Position numbers and translations under genes: made by a program. From assembly GCA_905478665.1 (NCBI GenBank), contig CAJQJL010000008.1, positions 1-64,000 of the forward strand: a stretch of 64,000 bases of DNA. Reading direction: 5' to 3'. Under the pieces are notes generated by a model. The model did no database searches, was not told where the DNA came from, and saw only the letters and a program-made list of their open reading frames with translations. How positions within the stretch are numbered: the stretch's first letter is position 1; each line of letters starts with the position of its first letter. This DNA comes from an uncultured Flavobacteriales bacterium (lineage in GTDB: Bacteria; Bacteroidota; Bacteroidia; Flavobacteriales_D; Crocinitomicaceae). Below are positions 20,267 through 29,531 of the stretch, one piece after another.

Positions 20267-21679
20267 ATGACAGAATATGAAGAGATTAAGGGTGATGAAG
20301 AACGCTTCAGAGATCATATCTCAACGGTAAACGAAGACGGAAGCCGGAAGTGGGTTTACCCAAAAAAAGTGAAGGGGAAATTCTTCACATGGCGGAAAAT
20401 TGTCAGCTATTTCCTTCTTGTCACCTTGTTTGGTGCACCCCATTTATATATCAATGGTGAGCCTTCTATCTTGTTCAATATCTTGGAGCGAAAGTTCGTT
20501 TTCTTTGGCAAAGTATTTTGGCCTCAAGATTTGTACCTCTTCGCTATTGCGATTATAATTGGCGTCGTATTTATTATACTGTTTACCATAATTTTTGGTC
20601 GAATTTTTTGCGGGTGGATCTGCCCGCAGACCATTTTTATGGAAATGGTGTTCCGTAGAATTGAATACTTCATCGAAGGAGATTGGACCCATCAAAAGAA
20701 ACTGAACAAAGCTCCGTGGACGGCAAATAAAATATTTAAGAAAACACTCAAACATTTTATTTTCTGGGTTATCTCCTTTCTGATAGCCAATACTTTCTTG
20801 GCATATATTATAGGCGCAGAAGAACTGTGGAAAATTCAGACAGATCCAGTTGGTGATCACTTGGGTGGCTTCATTGCTATTTTCGTTTTTACAACAATCT
20901 TTTACCTCGTATTCTCATTCCTTAGAGAGCAGGTTTGCACAACCATATGCCCTTACGGAAGGTTACAAGGCGTACTTCTCGATGAAAACTCTATGGTCGT
21001 TGCCTACGATCACAAACGTGGAGAAGGAAGAGCAAAATTCAGAAAGAACGAAGATCGTGCAGCGGAAAAGAAAGGAGACTGTATCGATTGTTCTCAATGC
21101 GTACAAGTGTGCCCAACGGGAATTGACATTCGACACGGAACGCAATTGGAGTGTGTGAATTGTACAGCATGTATCGATGCATGTGATCACATGATGGATA
21201 GTGTAGGAATGGACAAAGGCCTCATTCGTTTCGTCTCTGAAAATGGAATCAAAAACGGAACTCGTTTCCAATGGACAAGAAGAGTTAAAGCTTATACAAC
21301 CTTGCTTATAGGAATGATAGTTGTGCTTGTCGTTTTATTGGTCACACGAAAAGATTTTGAAACAACGATATTACGCCAACGTGGCTCAACTTATCAGATT
21401 TTAGACGGAAGTGTCAGCAATATTTTTGAAATCAACTTGACGAACAAAACTCGTAATGATTATACGATTGAACTGAAAACTGAGGATCCTGATGCTGAAA
21501 TTGAAATGGTTGTCAGTAATCTCACATTAGAGAAAGAAGAAGAAGTGACAGAGCGTTTTATTATGAAAATTCCACTCAACACTATCAAGAATGGAAGGAA
21601 AAACGTGACTGTGATTATTATGGGGAACGGAAAAGAATTACAGCGGGAAGAAGCTCAATTTATTGGACCCGTACTTTAA
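20267..21679 (+). CDS. ccoG: Cytochrome c oxidase accessory protein CcoG (ferredoxin-like)
   Basis: CGWICPQTIFMEMVFRRIE, CTTICPYGRLQGVLLDENSM, 4Fe-4S motifs CIDCSQCVQVCP. Confidence 0.95.
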   Translation: MTEYEEIKGDEERFRDHISTVNEDGSRKWVYPKKVKGKFFTWRKIVSYFLLVTLFGAPHLYINGEPSILFNILERKFVFFGKVFWPQDLYLFAIAIIIGVVFIILFTIIFGRIFCGWICPQTIFMEMVFRRIEYFIEGDWTHQKKLNKAPWTANKIFKKTLKHFIFWVISFLIANTFLAYIIGAEELWKIQTDPVGDHLGGFIAIFVFTTIFYLVFSFLREQVCTTICPYGRLQGVLLDENSMVVAYDHKRGEGRAKFRKNEDRAAEKKGDCIDCSQCVQVCPTGIDIRHGTQLECVNCTACIDACDHMMDSVGMDKGLIRFVSENGIKNGTRFQWTRRVKAYTTLLIGMIVVLVVLLVTRKDFETTILRQRGSTYQILDGSVSNIFEINLTNKTRNDYTIELKTEDPDAEIEMVVSNLTLEKEEEVTERFIMKIPLNTIKNGRKNVTVIIMGNGKELQREEAQFIGPVL

Positions 21680-21685
21680 AATTGA

Positions 21686-22114
21686 ATGCATATGAATTGG
21701 GGAAAAGGAATTACGATTGCACTGGCATTATTTATCGGTTTTATCGTCTTCATGGTTGTTGGATTTTTTTCGCACAAGGTCGATCTAGTAAGTGAAGATT
21801 ATTACCAACGTGAGATTGCTTACGAAGAAGAAATTGATGCGATGAGCAACGCGAATGAATTGGAGAGCAGACCTGTAATCTCAATGTCTGAAACGCACTT
21901 TATCGTTCAATTTGATGGCGAACAAAATTTTGAAAATGCGGTACTGACTTTTAAACGACCAAACAACAAAAAACAAGATCAACAGTTTGTAATTCAGAAT
22001 ACAAAGACTTTTACAATTCTGAAGACTGATCTCGTCCCTGGCGTTTACTCAGTCAAGCTGTCGTACGATATTGAAGGCAAAAATTTTCTGCAAAAAGAAG
22101 AAATCTACATTTAA
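21686..22114 (+). CDS. ccoH: FixH/CcoH family protein
   Basis: NWGKGITIALALFIGFIVFMV...KVDLVSEDYYQREIAYEEEID. Confidence 0.9.
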   Translation: MHMNWGKGITIALALFIGFIVFMVVGFFSHKVDLVSEDYYQREIAYEEEIDAMSNANELESRPVISMSETHFIVQFDGEQNFENAVLTFKRPNNKKQDQQFVIQNTKTFTILKTDLVPGVYSVKLSYDIEGKNFLQKEEIYI

Positions 22115-22870
22115 ATGGAGTTGTTCGTATTAACAGGTTTTATCCTTGGATTGACATCAAATCTGCATTGCATTGGCATGTGTGGACCGATCGCCATGGC
22201 CATACCTGTGAAGCGTACAAGTAACCTTTCCATATTATCTGGTTCTCTGCAATACAACTTCGGAAGAATTATTACCTATGCCATATTGGGGTTAATTGTA
22301 GGATCAATCGGTTTAACTATTAATACTATCGGAGTTCTGCAATGGCTAAGTATCGCAGCTGGAGTTGGTCTAATTCTATTTGCTTGGCGTAAGTATTTCC
22401 TAAATCTTTTTAGCGGACGCTTGCCTAGTTTTAAAATTCAGTCATTTCTAAACAAGGGGCTTGGACGCGTATTGAAATCAAAATCCCCGTTTCGCTTGTT
22501 CTTACTAGGGAACATCAATGGTCTTCTTCCTTGTGGAATGGTCTTCGCTGCACTCCTTAACGCAATATTAACAGGTGATTTCCTCTACAGTGGACTTGCC
22601 ATGGTCGCATTTGGAGTTGGCACCCTTCCTGCAATGATCGCGGTTACTTTTGTTGCCAATAAAATAAGTGGTTCTGCTCGACAAAAAATGAATAGAGCTG
22701 TTCCTTATCTTCTTACGCTCGTTGGTTTATTGATTGTTCTTCGCGGAATGAACTTGGACATTCCATTCTTAAGTCCTAGAGTAAACCTGATTGAAAATGC
22801 ACAAGCTGGAAATTCAAACGAGCAAAACCTAGAAATGAGTTGTTGCCATAGCGCAGATGACTGCGAATAA
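22115..22870 (+). CDS. Sulfite exporter TauE/SafE family protein (cbb3 locus type)
   Basis: GFILGLTSNLHCIGMCGPIAMAIP, NGLLPCGMVFAAL. Confidence 0.88.
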   Translation: MELFVLTGFILGLTSNLHCIGMCGPIAMAIPVKRTSNLSILSGSLQYNFGRIITYAILGLIVGSIGLTINTIGVLQWLSIAAGVGLILFAWRKYFLNLFSGRLPSFKIQSFLNKGLGRVLKSKSPFRLFLLGNINGLLPCGMVFAALLNAILTGDFLYSGLAMVAFGVGTLPAMIAVTFVANKISGSARQKMNRAVPYLLTLVGLLIVLRGMNLDIPFLSPRVNLIENAQAGNSNEQNLEMSCCHSADDCE

Positions 22871-22999
22871 CAGATTTCGTAGCTTATCCACACTTTTTTT
22901 TTAGAACTTCAGAAAGAACGCTGTCGAATATTGTGTATTAAACTTAGATAGTCCAGAAGTTATAACTCCTAGGGATATTTTGCGAAATTTGCTACTGGA

Positions 23000-23494
23000 A
23001 TGATTTTAGAAACGACACGTACAACCATCACCCCACTCGCAAAAAGTGACATTCCCGAAATTATGGAAATGTATCACGAACCCGATTCCAATAAATTCAT
23101 TCCTCCCCTACTTGATAAAAATGAGGACTATTACATCGATTTTTTGAACAAGAAGATCGAATACAATAAGAATGAGATTGGCTTTTGGACTGTTCGGCAC
23201 ACAACCGATAATGCGTTTATTGGGACTGTTAATCTAAATCAATTTGCTGACACAGATATGATTCATATAGGTTGTCACCTTAAACGCGAATATTGGAATC
23301 AAGGCTATGCATTTGAATTAATGTCACGCCTTCGAGATTATGGAATTGAAGACAAGCATCTAAAAGCTATTCATGGCATTTTCAGCGAAGAGCACGAGGT
23401 TTCTGCAAAACTTTTAGAAAAGCTCAATTTCGTATTTTTCAAATCATGGATAGAAAACGAAAAACAAATCAATATCTATCGCTATACTCCATAA
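23000..23494 (+). CDS. GNAT family N-acetyltransferase
   Basis: IGCHLKREYWNQGYAFELMSRLRDYGIE. Confidence 0.85.
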   Translation: MILETTRTTITPLAKSDIPEIMEMYHEPDSNKFIPPLLDKNEDYYIDFLNKKIEYNKNEIGFWTVRHTTDNAFIGTVNLNQFADTDMIHIGCHLKREYWNQGYAFELMSRLRDYGIEDKHLKAIHGIFSEEHEVSAKLLEKLNFVFFKSWIENEKQINIYRYTP

Positions 23495-23501
23495 ATTAAA
23501 G

Positions 23502-24161
23502 ATTCTGAACATTAACAACGACGATAAAATCTATTGCTTAAGCGGACTCGGAGTCGACGAGCGCGCCTTTCGAAACTTCAAACCCCAAGGTATTGAACTC
23601 ATTCACCTTCCATGGATTCCGCCTGTGAAAGGAGAATCATTGAAAGACTATGCATCGAGACTATTTAAAGCCACGAAACTTCCAGATGATTACAACCTCC
23701 TAGGCGTTTCCTTTGGTGGAATGATCGCCGCAGAATTTGCAAAAATTAAACAACCTCGAAATTTATTTTTGGTTTCCACTGTTTCAAATAGCAGTGAGAT
23801 GCCGCTTCAATTTCGCTTTGGCAAACTAATTCCATTGCATAAAATCACGCCGACATTTCTTCTAAAATCGGCAAACTTCATCACGTATTATCTTTTTGGT
23901 GTTAAAACACAGGAGGACAAACAACTCCTAAGTCAAATATTGAAAGACACAGATCCAGATTTTTTACGATGGGCAATGAACGCTATGCTCCATTGGAATA
24001 ACACAGTTAAACAAGGAATAAAAATCCACGGTTCAAAGGATCGAATGCTTCCAGCCAAAGGCAAAATTGATTATTTAGTCGATCAAGGCGGGCATTTCAT
24101 GATTGTGAACAAGGCTGATGAAATTCAAGCAATTGTGCAATCTATTCTTCGCAATCATTGA
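23502..24161 (+). CDS. Alpha/beta hydrolase; apparent N-terminus lacks ATG/GTG/TTG
   Basis: Reading upstream in frame gives ILNINNDDKIYCLSGLGVDERAFRNFKPQGIELIHLPWIPPVKGESLK, a typical hydrolase N-terminus; listed ORF start (GTG 23625) removes it. Confidence 0.65.
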   Translation: MLNINNDDKIYCLSGLGVDERAFRNFKPQGIELIHLPWIPPVKGESLKDYASRLFKATKLPDDYNLLGVSFGGMIAAEFAKIKQPRNLFLVSTVSNSSEMPLQFRFGKLIPLHKITPTFLLKSANFITYYLFGVKTQEDKQLLSQILKDTDPDFLRWAMNAMLHWNNTVKQGIKIHGSKDRMLPAKGKIDYLVDQGGHFMIVNKADEIQAIVQSILRNH

Positions 24162-24279
24162 TTCAGCAACCTCCCTTGGAACAAAAATTAATTTCTTTTT
24201 GAACCTTTCTTAAATGTTCCTGTACCGAGGTGAAACAACATCACGCTAAATCAGAAAGCTTGATAAAAAAAACAGTGAC

Positions 24280-25431
24280 ATGAAAAACATTCTTTTAACA
24301 TTCGCCTCAATTATTTTTGGATCAATCTTCGCGTTTTCACAGCGTGTTCCACCGCCAGACAGTCCACGAAAAGTTCAAGTTGCCATCTTATTCGATACTT
24401 CCAACAGCATGGACGGTTTGATTGATCAGGCTAAATCAAGAATCTGGAACATCGTTAACGAAGTCAGTTCACTTCAATACAACGGGCAGACACCAGCCAT
24501 TGAAATTGCACTTTATCAATACGGCAATGATGGATTGAGTAAATCAGGGAACTACATTGAACAATTATTAGCGCTCACAAGTGATTTGGACGTGATTTCT
24601 GAGAAATTGTTTGGACTGAGCACCAATGGCGGAAGTGAATATTGCGGTGCGGTAGTCGGTAGATCACTAGCGGACCTTAATTGGTCTGTAAATCCAACGG
24701 ACTTAAAAATGATCTACATTGCTGGAAACGAGAGTTTTGCTCAAGGCCCTGTTGACTACAAAATTGAATGCAAACGCGCAGCAGACCGTGGAATATTCAT
24801 CAATACAATTTATTGTGGAAACTACGATCAAGGTGTAAGAGAGTTTTGGCAAGATGGCGCGTCATGCAGTAAAGGAGATTACTTTAATATAGATTCAGAC
24901 CGCAAAATTGCACATATCGACACACCTTATGACGAAGAAATCAATACATATAATGACTCATTGAATCAAACATACTATGGCTATGGAAGTGCTGGAATGG
25001 CACGTAAATCGACGCAAACATTTCAAGACAGCAATGCAGAAATGGAATCAGTTGCGGTTAAGACTGAACGTTCTATTTCAAAATCGAAGAAAGGCGTGTA
25101 CATGAACTCTTCTTGGGATTTGAATGATGCCGTTGAAGAAGGTGAAGTAGACTTAACAAAAATGGACGACAAAGATCTTCCTGAAGAATTTCGCGGCAAA
25201 ACAACAGAAGAAAAAGAAAAAATGCTGGAAGAAAATAGCGCTGAGCGTGACCGCTTTCAAGCCAAAATTGCTGAATTAGCGAAAAGTCGTCAGGCATTCA
25301 TCGATGAAGAACGAAAAAAGAAAGCCGCAGCAGGTGAAGAAGTGGATGACTTTGGAACTTCTGTAAACACAAGTATTATGGAGAAAGCCGTTGAAATAGG
25401 TTTTGAGAAAGAAGCTCAGAATGAAGAGTAA
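24280..25431 (+). CDS. vWA-domain secreted protein
   Basis: VQVAILFDTSNSMDGLIDQAKSRIW MIDAS-like DxSxS; charged C-terminal tail. Confidence 0.82.
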   Translation: MKNILLTFASIIFGSIFAFSQRVPPPDSPRKVQVAILFDTSNSMDGLIDQAKSRIWNIVNEVSSLQYNGQTPAIEIALYQYGNDGLSKSGNYIEQLLALTSDLDVISEKLFGLSTNGGSEYCGAVVGRSLADLNWSVNPTDLKMIYIAGNESFAQGPVDYKIECKRAADRGIFINTIYCGNYDQGVREFWQDGASCSKGDYFNIDSDRKIAHIDTPYDEEINTYNDSLNQTYYGYGSAGMARKSTQTFQDSNAEMESVAVKTERSISKSKKGVYMNSSWDLNDAVEEGEVDLTKMDDKDLPEEFRGKTTEEKEKMLEENSAERDRFQAKIAELAKSRQAFIDEERKKKAAAGEEVDDFGTSVNTSIMEKAVEIGFEKEAQNEE

Positions 25432-25448
25432 GTAAGTTTTCATGTTTT

Positions 25449-25470
25449 AAGCCTCGCTTCGGCGGGGCTT
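25449..25470 (+). terminator. Rho-independent terminator
   Basis: AAGCCTCGC-TTCG-GCGGGGCTT followed by T-run. Confidence 0.85.
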
Positions 25471-25490
25471 TTTTTTTGCTACTTTGGTAT

Positions 25491-26009
25491 ATGCAAAAAA
25501 CCTTTGATTCGAAAATTGACTATTTGCCAAAACTCAAATTGCACCATGTAACGGTTAGCAACAAAATATTGAAAGAGTTCGCTGGAGAAGAAGCAAAGTC
25601 CATTTATAACCAACGTTTCATCATCACCATCAACAACGAAATCACATGGAGAGGAGGAACTGTTTCGCTTGGAAACAACACTGCATACATTACTCTTTCT
25701 AAAGAAAGGATGAAAAGTCTTGGAGCGCATTTGGGCGATACTGTTCAAATAACTTTAGAGTTAGACAAATCAAAATACGGGTTTGACGTTCCTGAAGAAT
25801 TTGAAGAACTCCTTCGTCAAGACGATCAAGCCAATGCCCTATTTCATGCCTTGAGAATGGGGTTACAACGTGCAATTATCTATCGAGTAATTCAATATAA
25901 GTCTTCAGACAAACGCTTGGAGAAAAGTCTATTCTTTCTTGAAAACCTAAAGAAATCTCCCAAAGGAGAAACTACAATGCGTCACATCATTGGAAAGGAT
26001 TTACCCTAA
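25491..26009 (+). CDS. YdeI/OmpD-associated (DUF1905-like) family protein
   Basis: ITWRGGTVSLGNNTAYITLSKERMKSLGAHLGDTVQITLELD and EFEELLRQDDQA pattern. Confidence 0.65.
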   Translation: MQKTFDSKIDYLPKLKLHHVTVSNKILKEFAGEEAKSIYNQRFIITINNEITWRGGTVSLGNNTAYITLSKERMKSLGAHLGDTVQITLELDKSKYGFDVPEEFEELLRQDDQANALFHALRMGLQRAIIYRVIQYKSSDKRLEKSLFFLENLKKSPKGETTMRHIIGKDLP

Positions 26010-26018
26010 TAAATTCAC

Positions 26019-26026
26019 TATCTTTG
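26019..26026 (+). promoter_or_regulatory. Bacteroidetes-type -7 element TATCTTTG
   Basis: TAnnTTTG 25 nt before cysteine desulfurase start. Confidence 0.45.
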
Positions 26027-26050
26027 TCAGGATTTTTAACGATTTGAACA

Positions 26051-27190
26051 ATGGTAGTTTATCTTGACAATGCTGCGACAACTCCTATCGCCCCTGAGGT
26101 TATAGAGGCAATGTTGCCTGTTTTAAAAGACGGATTTGGGAATCCTTCGTCAACGCATTCTTTTGGAAGAAAGTCAAAGGCGCTTATTGAAACATCTAGA
26201 AGATCTATCGCCAAACACTTGAATTGCCAACCTTCAGAAATTATTTTCACTTCTGGTGGAACCGAAGCTGATAATATGGCTTTACGTTCATCTGTAAACG
26301 TATTAGGTGTTACGCACATCATAACGTCACGCATTGAGCATCACGCCGTTGGACATACAGCTGAATCAATTAAGAAGGAAGGGAAGGTTAGTGTTTCCTA
26401 TGTTAACATTGACGAAAAAGGACATGTAGACCTGTCTCATCTTGAAGAATTGTTGAAAATCGATAAAAAGACCCTTGTTTCTTTAATGCATGCCAACAAT
26501 GAAATAGCGACACTCTTGCCGATGCAAAAGGTTAGCGACCTCTGCCGTAAATACGGAGCATATTTTCACTCCGATACTGTTCAGACGATGGCACATTATG
26601 CAATTGACCTTCAAGAACGGGATCTTGATTTTCTAACGGGTGCTGCTCATAAATTTCACGGACCAAAAGGTATTGGATTTATCTATGTCAATAAAAAAAC
26701 AAAAATTGGATCACTCATTCACGGTGGCGCACAAGAAAGAGGATTTCGAGGCGGAACGGAGAACGTATACGGTATAGTTGGAATGGCGAAAGCAATGGAT
26801 TTGGCTTATGAAGATGTGGTTGGTCATCAACAGCATGTTCAAGAACTGAAGTCGTATATGATTGATGAATTGAAGGCTTATTTCGATGACATCTATTTTC
26901 ATGGAGAAACTGATCCAAAAAAATCTTTGTACACCGTACTTAATGTTTGCTTCCCTGCAACTGATAAGTCAAGTATGCTTTTGTTTACATTAGACTTGAA
27001 AGGAGTTGCCGTTTCGGGAGGAAGTGCTTGTTCTTCAGGCTCAAGTAAAGGCTCTCATGTATTAGAAGCAATTAATGCAGATATGACCCGTCCAAACGCG
27101 CGTTTCTCATTTTCTCGCTATACAACAAAAGAAGAAATTGATTACGCATTAGAACAAGTCAAAGCGGTTTTTGAAAAGACCTTGGCATAA
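26051..27190 (+). CDS. Cysteine desulfurase (NifS/IscS-like)
   Basis: VYLDNAATTPIAPEV, SAHKFHGPKGIGF, SGGSACSSGS. Confidence 0.93.
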   Translation: MVVYLDNAATTPIAPEVIEAMLPVLKDGFGNPSSTHSFGRKSKALIETSRRSIAKHLNCQPSEIIFTSGGTEADNMALRSSVNVLGVTHIITSRIEHHAVGHTAESIKKEGKVSVSYVNIDEKGHVDLSHLEELLKIDKKTLVSLMHANNEIATLLPMQKVSDLCRKYGAYFHSDTVQTMAHYAIDLQERDLDFLTGAAHKFHGPKGIGFIYVNKKTKIGSLIHGGAQERGFRGGTENVYGIVGMAKAMDLAYEDVVGHQQHVQELKSYMIDELKAYFDDIYFHGETDPKKSLYTVLNVCFPATDKSSMLLFTLDLKGVAVSGGSACSSGSSKGSHVLEAINADMTRPNARFSFSRYTTKEEIDYALEQVKAVFEKTLA

Positions 27191-27209
27191 ATTTGTATTT
27201 TGTCGCTGA

Positions 27210-28340
27210 ATGTCGAAAAGTAAGGTTCATATTCTTATTATTAGTTCTTGGTATCCGAACAAAAAACATCCGTTTCTAGGGAACTTTGTGCAGCGACACG
27301 CCTCCCTCCTTTCACGTAATTACGTCGTAACGGTTGTTAATACAGAATACTCAGAAACGAAGTCAGAACAGACAATTGAACTTACGAAACAAGATGGGTT
27401 TAACGAAATTCGTGTTGTCCATCCTCGTGGAAAAGGACTGATTGAACGACGTAAATTTCTAGACAAAGCAATTGATGCAGGCTTGAGTAAAGTAAGCAAT
27501 GTCGATCTTGTTATTGGTCACGTTGTAATTCCAAAAGGTCTTCAGTTTGTTCAGGCGAAAAAGCACTTCAACTGCCCTTTAATTCTTGTTGAACACGCCT
27601 CTTCTTATCGTCCAGAGATTCGTAAAGACAGATCACTGGTACACAAGCTCATTTTGCGAAAAACGAGAAAGAATGTTGATCAGATTGTTGCTGTTTCTGA
27701 ATTTTTGAGACACGATATGCACCCTGACTTTCAGCGCCATTCTATTTCAATAATTGGGAACCATGTCGACACAAGGCTATTCAAGTATGCTCCCAAAAAG
27801 AAAAGTGGAGTCGTTAAGTTTTTGCACGTGTCTACAATGGACGAAAGGACCAAGAACCCTGAAGGTATTCTTTGCGCCTGTAAAAGCTTGAAAGAACAGA
27901 CTTCGGATTTTCAACTGACGATAATCTGTGACGAAGATGTCATGCAATGGAAACATCTCGTTACTCAGTTCGGATTGGATGATCAAATTAAATTTCTCGG
28001 CCCTTTACAATGGTCGGAATTACCCCCGTACTATCATGAAGCGGATGCCTTCTTATTATTTTCCGATTACGAGTCTTTTTCGATTGTACTTGCGGAAGCG
28101 TGGATGACGGGAACACCAGCAATAACTACACCTGTGGGAATTGCACATAACATGTCTAAAGAATTAGGAATCCTTGTTGACATCGGTGATAAAAAAATGC
28201 TGGCTTCGACGATGCTTGATTTCATTAAAAATGGACGTGACCGTTTCAATAATCAACTTATAGCTAACCACGGCGAGCATTACAGCGACAGTTCCATTCT
28301 TAGTCAATGGACAAGCTTAATTGAAAAACATGTTGGATAA
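27210..28340 (+). CDS. Glycosyltransferase (GT4-like)
   Basis: SSWYPNKKHPFLGNFVQRHA; EADAFLLFSDYESFSIVLAEAWMTGTPAITTPVG. Confidence 0.88.
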   Translation: MSKSKVHILIISSWYPNKKHPFLGNFVQRHASLLSRNYVVTVVNTEYSETKSEQTIELTKQDGFNEIRVVHPRGKGLIERRKFLDKAIDAGLSKVSNVDLVIGHVVIPKGLQFVQAKKHFNCPLILVEHASSYRPEIRKDRSLVHKLILRKTRKNVDQIVAVSEFLRHDMHPDFQRHSISIIGNHVDTRLFKYAPKKKSGVVKFLHVSTMDERTKNPEGILCACKSLKEQTSDFQLTIICDEDVMQWKHLVTQFGLDDQIKFLGPLQWSELPPYYHEADAFLLFSDYESFSIVLAEAWMTGTPAITTPVGIAHNMSKELGILVDIGDKKMLASTMLDFIKNGRDRFNNQLIANHGEHYSDSSILSQWTSLIEKHVG

Positions 28341-28779
28341 ACAAGATACTTTTGATATCGTTCAAGCAGAAGTCCATAAACGGATAACGACAATTCAGCA
28401 TGCTTTTGATGACCTCAATGCTGCACTTACTTCCAACACAAAGAGTTCTGCAGGTGACAAGCACGAGACAGGAAGAGCAATGGCACAACTGGAACAGGAA
28501 AAGCTTTCGCAACAGTTGAATGCTTCCTTAAACCTTCGGAACGCACTTGCTCAAATCGATCCCTCTGAAAAACATGAAACTGTTCAGTTCGGCAGTCTTG
28601 TTAAAACGTCAAGCGGCACTTTTTTTCTTTCTGTGGGAATAGGAAGTATTGGTAATGCAGGTTCTGAATTTTTCTGCATCTCGCCTATCACTCCAATGGG
28701 TAAAGTACTAATGGGTGCTAAGAAGGGGGACACCGTGAAATTCAACAATAAAACAATCGAAATTCTGAATCTAACCTAA
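28330..28779 (+). CDS. Gre-factor-like C-terminal-domain protein
   Basis: C-terminal FFCISPITPMGKVLMGAKKGDTVKFNNKTIEIL resembles GreA/B C-terminus. Confidence 0.6.
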   Translation: MLDKQDTFDIVQAEVHKRITTIQHAFDDLNAALTSNTKSSAGDKHETGRAMAQLEQEKLSQQLNASLNLRNALAQIDPSEKHETVQFGSLVKTSSGTFFLSVGIGSIGNAGSEFFCISPITPMGKVLMGAKKGDTVKFNNKTIEILNLT

Positions 28780-28807
28780 TAAAAGATCTACTTCTGCGAA
28801 GAAGCTA

Positions 28808-29530
28808 TTAGATCAATTCCGTAAGATCCACAACACCAGGAATACGCTCTACCGTAAACCCTTCTGCATAGTCAGTTCCTATCCTCCTTCCAAAATCGAT
28901 CATTCGCGCAGAGATAAACTTCAAGAAATGTTCTCCCGAAATTGGTGTTTCTGGCTCTAATGATTCTGGATTGTAAAACTGCGTCTTGTAAGCCTGAATT
29001 GAAGCTATTTTTCGATCGTGAAACTCAGAAACATCGACAACAAAATCAGGATGGATGTATTCGTCTTGAATGTAATGATAAACCGCTTTAGGTCGATAAG
29101 CCTCCTGTTCAACCCCATCATAGGTTGTTTTAAACTTCACCAGTCCTGCAAGAAAACAAGCCTCTGATACTAGTTGGCTTCCTCGTCCGTGGTCAGGGTG
29201 TCGATCTCTCACGGCGTTTGCCAGAACTACTTGAGGACGAAAACGACGAATTTGCTCGACAATCAAACGTTTGTTCGCCTCATTGATTTCAAAAAGACCA
29301 TCGGCCATCTTGAGGTTTACGCGCTCGTGAATCCCCATTATTGTCGCCGCTTCTGCAGCCTCGGAATAACGCGTTTCAATGGTTCCTCTAGATCCCATCT
29401 CCCCTTGTGTCAAATCTACAATGCCTACCTTTTTACCTGCCGCAATGTGTTTCATCAACGTTCCCGAAGCTGAAATTTCAACATCGTCGGGATGAGCTCC
29501 AAAAGCCAATATGTCGAGTTGATCCTTCAC
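28808..29530 (-). CDS. bshB1: Bacillithiol biosynthesis deacetylase BshB1
   Basis: ILAFGAHPDDVEISASGTLMKHIAAGKKVGIVDLTQGEMGSRGT; RHPDHGRGSQLV. Confidence 0.92.
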   Translation of the reverse strand: MKDQLDILAFGAHPDDVEISASGTLMKHIAAGKKVGIVDLTQGEMGSRGTIETRYSEAAEAATIMGIHERVNLKMADGLFEINEANKRLIVEQIRRFRPQVVLANAVRDRHPDHGRGSQLVSEACFLAGLVKFKTTYDGVEQEAYRPKAVYHYIQDEYIHPDFVVDVSEFHDRKIASIQAYKTQFYNPESLEPETPISGEHFLKFISARMIDFGRRIGTDYAEGFTVERIPGVVDLTELI

Positions 29531-29531
29531 T

